Source of the DNA: Bradyrhizobium sp. 1(2017)
GTDB lineage: Bacteria; Pseudomonadota; Alphaproteobacteria; Rhizobiales; Xanthobacteraceae
Assembly: GCF_011602485.2 (NCBI RefSeq)
Contig: NZ_CP050022.2
Coordinates: forward strand, 248,001 to 312,000
Length of the DNA: 64,000 nt
Direction: 5' to 3'
Under the pieces are notes generated by a model, which was not told where the DNA came from, made no database searches, and worked only from the letters and a program-made list of their open reading frames with translations. Made by a program: the position numbers and the translations under genes. Positions 61,170 to 64,000 of the stretch are shown here, piece by piece; position 1 is the first letter of the stretch; the number at the start of each line of letters is the position of its first letter.

Positions 61170-62489
61170 ATGAGTGAGCGAACCATCCTGGTGTTCGGCG
61201 CCTCGGGCCTGATCGGCCGTTTCGTCACCGACGATTTGCGCGCGCGTGGCTTTCGCGTCGTGGGCGTGGCGCGCAGCCTGTCGCCGGCGCAGCAGATGAG
61301 CGCGCTGGACCTCGAGCTGCCGATCCTCGCCCTCGATGCGGCCGCGCTGACGCGGCTGTTCGGCGAGCACGCCGTCGACGTCGTCGTGAACTGCCTCGGC
61401 GTGCTCCAGGACGGGCCCGGCAGCGACACCAATGTCGTGCATCGCGATTTCGTTGCGCGTCTCGTTCAGGCGATCGGCGACAGCGGCCGCGCAATCCGCC
61501 TGGTGCACATCTCGATCCCAGGAACTGCGGAGGCCGATCGCACCGCCTTCGCAACGACCAAGCGCGAGGCGGAACGTTTGATCGCGGCCTCCGGCATTCC
61601 GTACGCCATCCTGCGGCCCGGCTTCGTGGTTGCGCCATCGGCCTATGGCGGCAGCGCCATGTTGCGGGCGTTGGCCGCTCTTCCGATCGATCTTCCGGCT
61701 GCTGAGATGGCGGCACCGTTCCAGCTCGTTGCAGCCGAGGATATTTCGGCCACGATCGGCTGGCTCGCGGCACGTGACGTCGGCGACGCCTCCGTGACAG
61801 CCGTGAGCTGGGACCTGATGCGCCCGGAGCCGATCACCATGGCCGGCGTGGTCAAGCAGTTTCGCATCGCATTCGGCACGGATGGCTGGCGGCGCATCGC
61901 CCTGCCGTCCGTCCTGCTCGATCTCGGTGCGAAAATCGGTGATTTGGCCAGCCATCTCGGCTGGATGCCGCCGGTGCGCTCCACGGCGATTGCCGAGCTG
62001 CGCCGCGGCGTGCGCGGCGATCCCTCGGCGTGGATCGCCGCCACAGGCATCGCGCCGAAGTCATTGGCCGAGACCATCGGGCGTCATCCCGCCGCCATCC
62101 AGGACAAATGGTTCGCGCGGCTGTTCATGGCCAAGGCGCTGATTGTCGCGAGCCTGGTGGCGTTCTGGATCGTCTCCGGCTTCATCGCGCTGTTCGTCTC
62201 GTACCGCGCCGCCGCCGGTATTCTCACCGCGCACAATTTTCCGTCTGCGCTGGTCGATCCCATCACCATCGGCACCAGCCTGATGGATATGAGCATCGGC
62301 GTGCTGATTGCCTTCCGCCGCACCGCGGCGATTGGGCTGATCGCGGGGATCCTGGCTTCGCTCGGCTATATGGTCGGTGCAGCCATCCTCACGCCCGATC
62401 TCTGGATCGAGCCGCTCGGCGCGCTCGTGAAGACCGGGCCGGCGATCGTGCTGATGCTGGTCGCGCTTCTGATACTGGATAATCGATAG
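61170..62489 (+). CDS. SDR oxidoreductase fused to a DoxX-like membrane domain
   Basis: The 439-residue protein has an N-terminal atypical SDR domain (1-290) with ILVFGASGLIGRFVTDDL, GIPYAILRPGF and LVAAEDISATIGWLAAR. A C-terminal part of four membrane helices (about 325-435), KALIVASLVAFWIVSGFIAL onward, matches the DoxX_3 type. Such fusions are found in proteobacteria; a membrane-linked reductase acting on a quinone or lipid is plausible. The ATG at 61170 follows GAGGGGCGCG. Confidence 0.87.
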   Translation: MSERTILVFGASGLIGRFVTDDLRARGFRVVGVARSLSPAQQMSALDLELPILALDAAALTRLFGEHAVDVVVNCLGVLQDGPGSDTNVVHRDFVARLVQAIGDSGRAIRLVHISIPGTAEADRTAFATTKREAERLIAASGIPYAILRPGFVVAPSAYGGSAMLRALAALPIDLPAAEMAAPFQLVAAEDISATIGWLAARDVGDASVTAVSWDLMRPEPITMAGVVKQFRIAFGTDGWRRIALPSVLLDLGAKIGDLASHLGWMPPVRSTAIAELRRGVRGDPSAWIAATGIAPKSLAETIGRHPAAIQDKWFARLFMAKALIVASLVAFWIVSGFIALFVSYRAAAGILTAHNFPSALVDPITIGTSLMDMSIGVLIAFRRTAAIGLIAGILASLGYMVGAAILTPDLWIEPLGALVKTGPAIVLMLVALLILDNR

Positions 62490-62549
62490 CGTTTTCGAGC
62501 AACGTGGATTCCGGTTCGCGTGAAGAAAACGCGTAAATTAGAGAGTCTA

Positions 62550-62957
62550 ATGAGCACGTGGCCCGAAGATGACGTGATCCTGTTCGACGGCGTCTGCATC
62601 TTCTGTTCGCGCTGGGTGCGCTTCGTTGCCAAGCGCGATAAGACGGGGCGGTTTCGTTTCACGCCGATCCAGTCGGATTATGGCACGCGGTTGGCGCGGA
62701 CATTTGGCATCGATCCGGATGATCCCGATACCAATGCGGTCGTCCATGGCGGCGTGGTCTTCATGAAATCGGACGCCGCGCTGACGGTGCTGTCCCAACT
62801 CCCCCGTTGGGGCTGGGTCCGCGTCTTGTTCGCCGTGCCGAAGCCGCTGCGTGATGCCGCATACGGCCTCGTCGCGCGCAACCGCTATCGCATCTTCGGG
62901 AAGTACGACGCGTGTTTCGTGCCCGATGCCGATTTGCGGGCGCGGGTGATCGAGTGA
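62550..62957 (+). CDS. DCC-family (DUF393) thiol-disulfide oxidoreductase-like protein
   Basis: The 135-residue protein carries the family-defining DGVCIFCSRWV motif (a DxxCxxC set, about residues 13-20), followed by FRFTPIQSD. DUF393 proteins have a thioredoxin-like fold and are thought to handle thiol redox chemistry, but no member's reaction is settled. The ATG at 62550 follows GAGAGTCTA; the stretch upstream is in frame but not conserved. It lies 60 bp after the SDR-DoxX gene and may be co-transcribed. Confidence 0.85.
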   Translation: MSTWPEDDVILFDGVCIFCSRWVRFVAKRDKTGRFRFTPIQSDYGTRLARTFGIDPDDPDTNAVVHGGVVFMKSDAALTVLSQLPRWGWVRVLFAVPKPLRDAAYGLVARNRYRIFGKYDACFVPDADLRARVIE

Positions 62958-62984
62958 TCCAACAGCAGCGCTCACAAACTCGGT

Positions 62985-63123
62985 GTCGTCCCGGCGGAGG
63001 CCGGGACCCATAGCCGCAGCGTGCAGTTTGGCGAAGACTGGAAGTGAAGGGTCAACCGCGGTACGAGCGCCACGGTTCATTGAGAAATCACGCGGTATGG
63101 GTCCCGGCCTACGCCGGGTCGAC
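62985..63123. repeat. Palindromic intergenic element, family A (diverged)
   Basis: The left arm, GTCGTCCCGGCGGAGGCC, and right arm, GGCCTACGCCGGGTCGAC, are imperfect complements. Its interior shares TTTGGCGAAGACT with the element at 14900. It sits between the DCC gene and the convergent amine oxidase. Confidence 0.8.
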
Positions 63124-63137
63124 TTCGTAGTAAGAGC

Positions 63138-64000
63138 TTACCCAATCGCCGCCAGCACTTCCTTAGCCGCCCGCTCCCCGCTGTCGCGCGCGCCATGCGC
63201 CGTCGTGAAGAAAGTCGGCGATGTCGCTTCCCCGGCAAAGAACAGCCGCCCATCCACCGGCGCGGCCAACACCGCGCGATCCCCTGCGTGGCCCGGCAGC
63301 GCGTGGGAATACGATCCCCGCGCGAACGGATCATGCGCCCAGCGCGACTCGTACAGCGGCTTCAGCTTGCGGCGGATGTCGTTGCCGAGGAAGCCCGCGA
63401 TCTCGTCGATGCTTTGCGCGGTGATGGCGCCTTCACCGGCGTCTTCCAAGGCACGGGCAAAGCTGCCGCCGAAGAAGCCTTCGATGCAGGGCTGGCCGAA
63501 CGGGCGGATGTGGTAGGTGCCCATGTCCGTGCGCATGGTGGCGCCGCGCAGGTTGCCTTCCTTCGGAAAAGCTTCGGCATCGCTCAGCGCGAGCGTCACC
63601 TTGTCGTCGACGCCGAGCGGCACGCCGGCCGCGGCATCGACCTTGGCCGGCAACGGCGGTGAAAAGCGGATCGCCTCGTCGGCGATCAGATTGGTCGGGA
63701 CGGTGACGATCGCCTTGTCGGCGGTCAACGTGCCCTGCGATGTCTCGATGCGCAGGCGCTTGCCGGAATGATCGATGAGAGTGACGTTGCAGTTCAGTGC
63801 CACCGCGCAAGGGCTGCCATAGGCAGCAATGAGCGCGCCATAGCCGCGCCGGACGCGCCAGTTGAGGTCACGGTCCTCATAGGCGTCCCAGTCCAGCGTC
63901 GACATGTCCTTCAATTCGCAGCCGTTGACGTATGTCGAGACCGCGTCGATCATCGGGTTCCAGCGATTGCCGGGCTCGAGGCTGAGGCTAGCCGGTTCAT
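63138..64000 (-). CDS. Flavin-containing amine oxidase, N-terminus beyond window
   Basis: About 287 C-terminal residues are visible on the minus strand and the frame is open to the window edge. They include the strand region DKAIVTVPTNLIADEAI, the FAD-domain pair DDKVTLALSD and GSYSHALPGHA, and the C-terminal FAD motif GRLFFAGEATSPTFFTTAHG. This is the monoamine-oxidase (MaoA/SpdH-like) pattern. Upstream residues read SLEPGNRWNP and contain no stop. Complete family members are about 420-450 residues, so the N-terminal FAD motif is missing. Confidence 0.88.
   Translation of the reverse strand, partial: EPASLSLEPGNRWNPMIDAVSTYVNGCELKDMSTLDWDAYEDRDLNWRVRRGYGALIAAYGSPCAVALNCNVTLIDHSGKRLRIETSQGTLTADKAIVTVPTNLIADEAIRFSPPLPAKVDAAAGVPLGVDDKVTLALSDAEAFPKEGNLRGATMRTDMGTYHIRPFGQPCIEGFFGGSFARALEDAGEGAITAQSIDEIAGFLGNDIRRKLKPLYESRWAHDPFARGSYSHALPGHAGDRAVLAAPVDGRLFFAGEATSPTFFTTAHGARDSGERAAKEVLAAIG

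Overview
The window is GC-rich chromosomal DNA that reads like an alphaproteobacterium of the Bradyrhizobium/Rhodopseudomonas group. Grounds for this are the family content (CnoX-like thioredoxin plus LON-domain protein, HemY/mitofilin-like genes behind hemD, SDHAF4-type assembly factor, MHYT-GGDEF-EAL protein), the strong G/C bias at third codon positions, and the recurring intergenic palindromes beginning with a GTCGTCCCGG- or GTCATTCCGG-type arm. This assignment is inferred from content, not from a marker-gene search. No phage, transposase, plasmid gene, CRISPR array or recognisable defence system is present. Most of the window is housekeeping or general metabolism.

Layout. 1-2.4 kb: partial acyl-CoA thioesterase II, a UbiH-type hydroxylase and a Trm112-like protein. 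2.4-9.4 kb: an accessory-looking block with a TetR regulator facing a four-gene operon (membrane protein, enoyl-CoA hydratase, hotdog thioesterase, NmrA-like reductase), a PepSY protein with a b-type cytochrome, and an MHYT-PAS-GGDEF-EAL protein. 9.4-11 kb: LON-domain protein and CnoX. 11.3-16.8 kb: tRNA-Gly, an epimerase-like SDR, a PQQ-type sugar dehydrogenase with a diheme cytochrome c, a ketopantoate-reductase-like protein and a DsbA-like isomerase. 16.9-24.5 kb: MATE exporter, DUF2239 protein, glutathione transferase, MFS transporter, gamma-glutamyltransferase and an Atg22-like transporter. 24.6-33.7 kb: purH, a heparinase-like gene, rsmB, SDHAF4, a nuclease, an L,D-transpeptidase and acs. 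34-43.6 kb: topoisomerase IB, an SRPBCC protein, an adenylate cyclase, EVE protein, gpsA, tsaD, hemD, a mitofilin-like gene and hemY. 43.7-49.8 kb: tRNA-Thr, exported small proteins, a polysaccharide deacetylase, an MFS exporter and a Tat hydrolase. 49.8-64 kb: a P450, a DUF5939-type cyclase, TerB-like protein, SDR, class I amidotransferase, enoyl-CoA hydratase, tRNA-Ala, YggT, DUF167, folD, ppa, GNAT, hydrolase, DUF2269, an SDR-DoxX fusion, a DCC protein and a partial flavin amine oxidase.

The most informative signals are regulatory or structural rather than a new gene cluster. (1) Two TACCCGGGTA-type sites bracket a good promoter in front of the DUF2239 gene, whose product carries an AT-hook-like and ribbon-helix-helix-like segment. 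(2) A pair of matching palindromes brackets a TTGACA-N17-TATCTC promoter between the TetR gene and its operon. (3) A seven-copy 13-bp tandem repeat lies between ggt and an MFS gene. (4) Long palindromic elements occupy every convergent gene junction wider than about 70 bp (8 of 8). (5) A TTAA-N7-TTAAC CtrA-type box and an Irr-type iron box are candidates. (6) hemC is absent from its frequent position between tsaD and hemD. (7) Two neighbouring genes encode small exported proteins with the same four-cysteine repeat. I did not find a clearly new multi-gene system.
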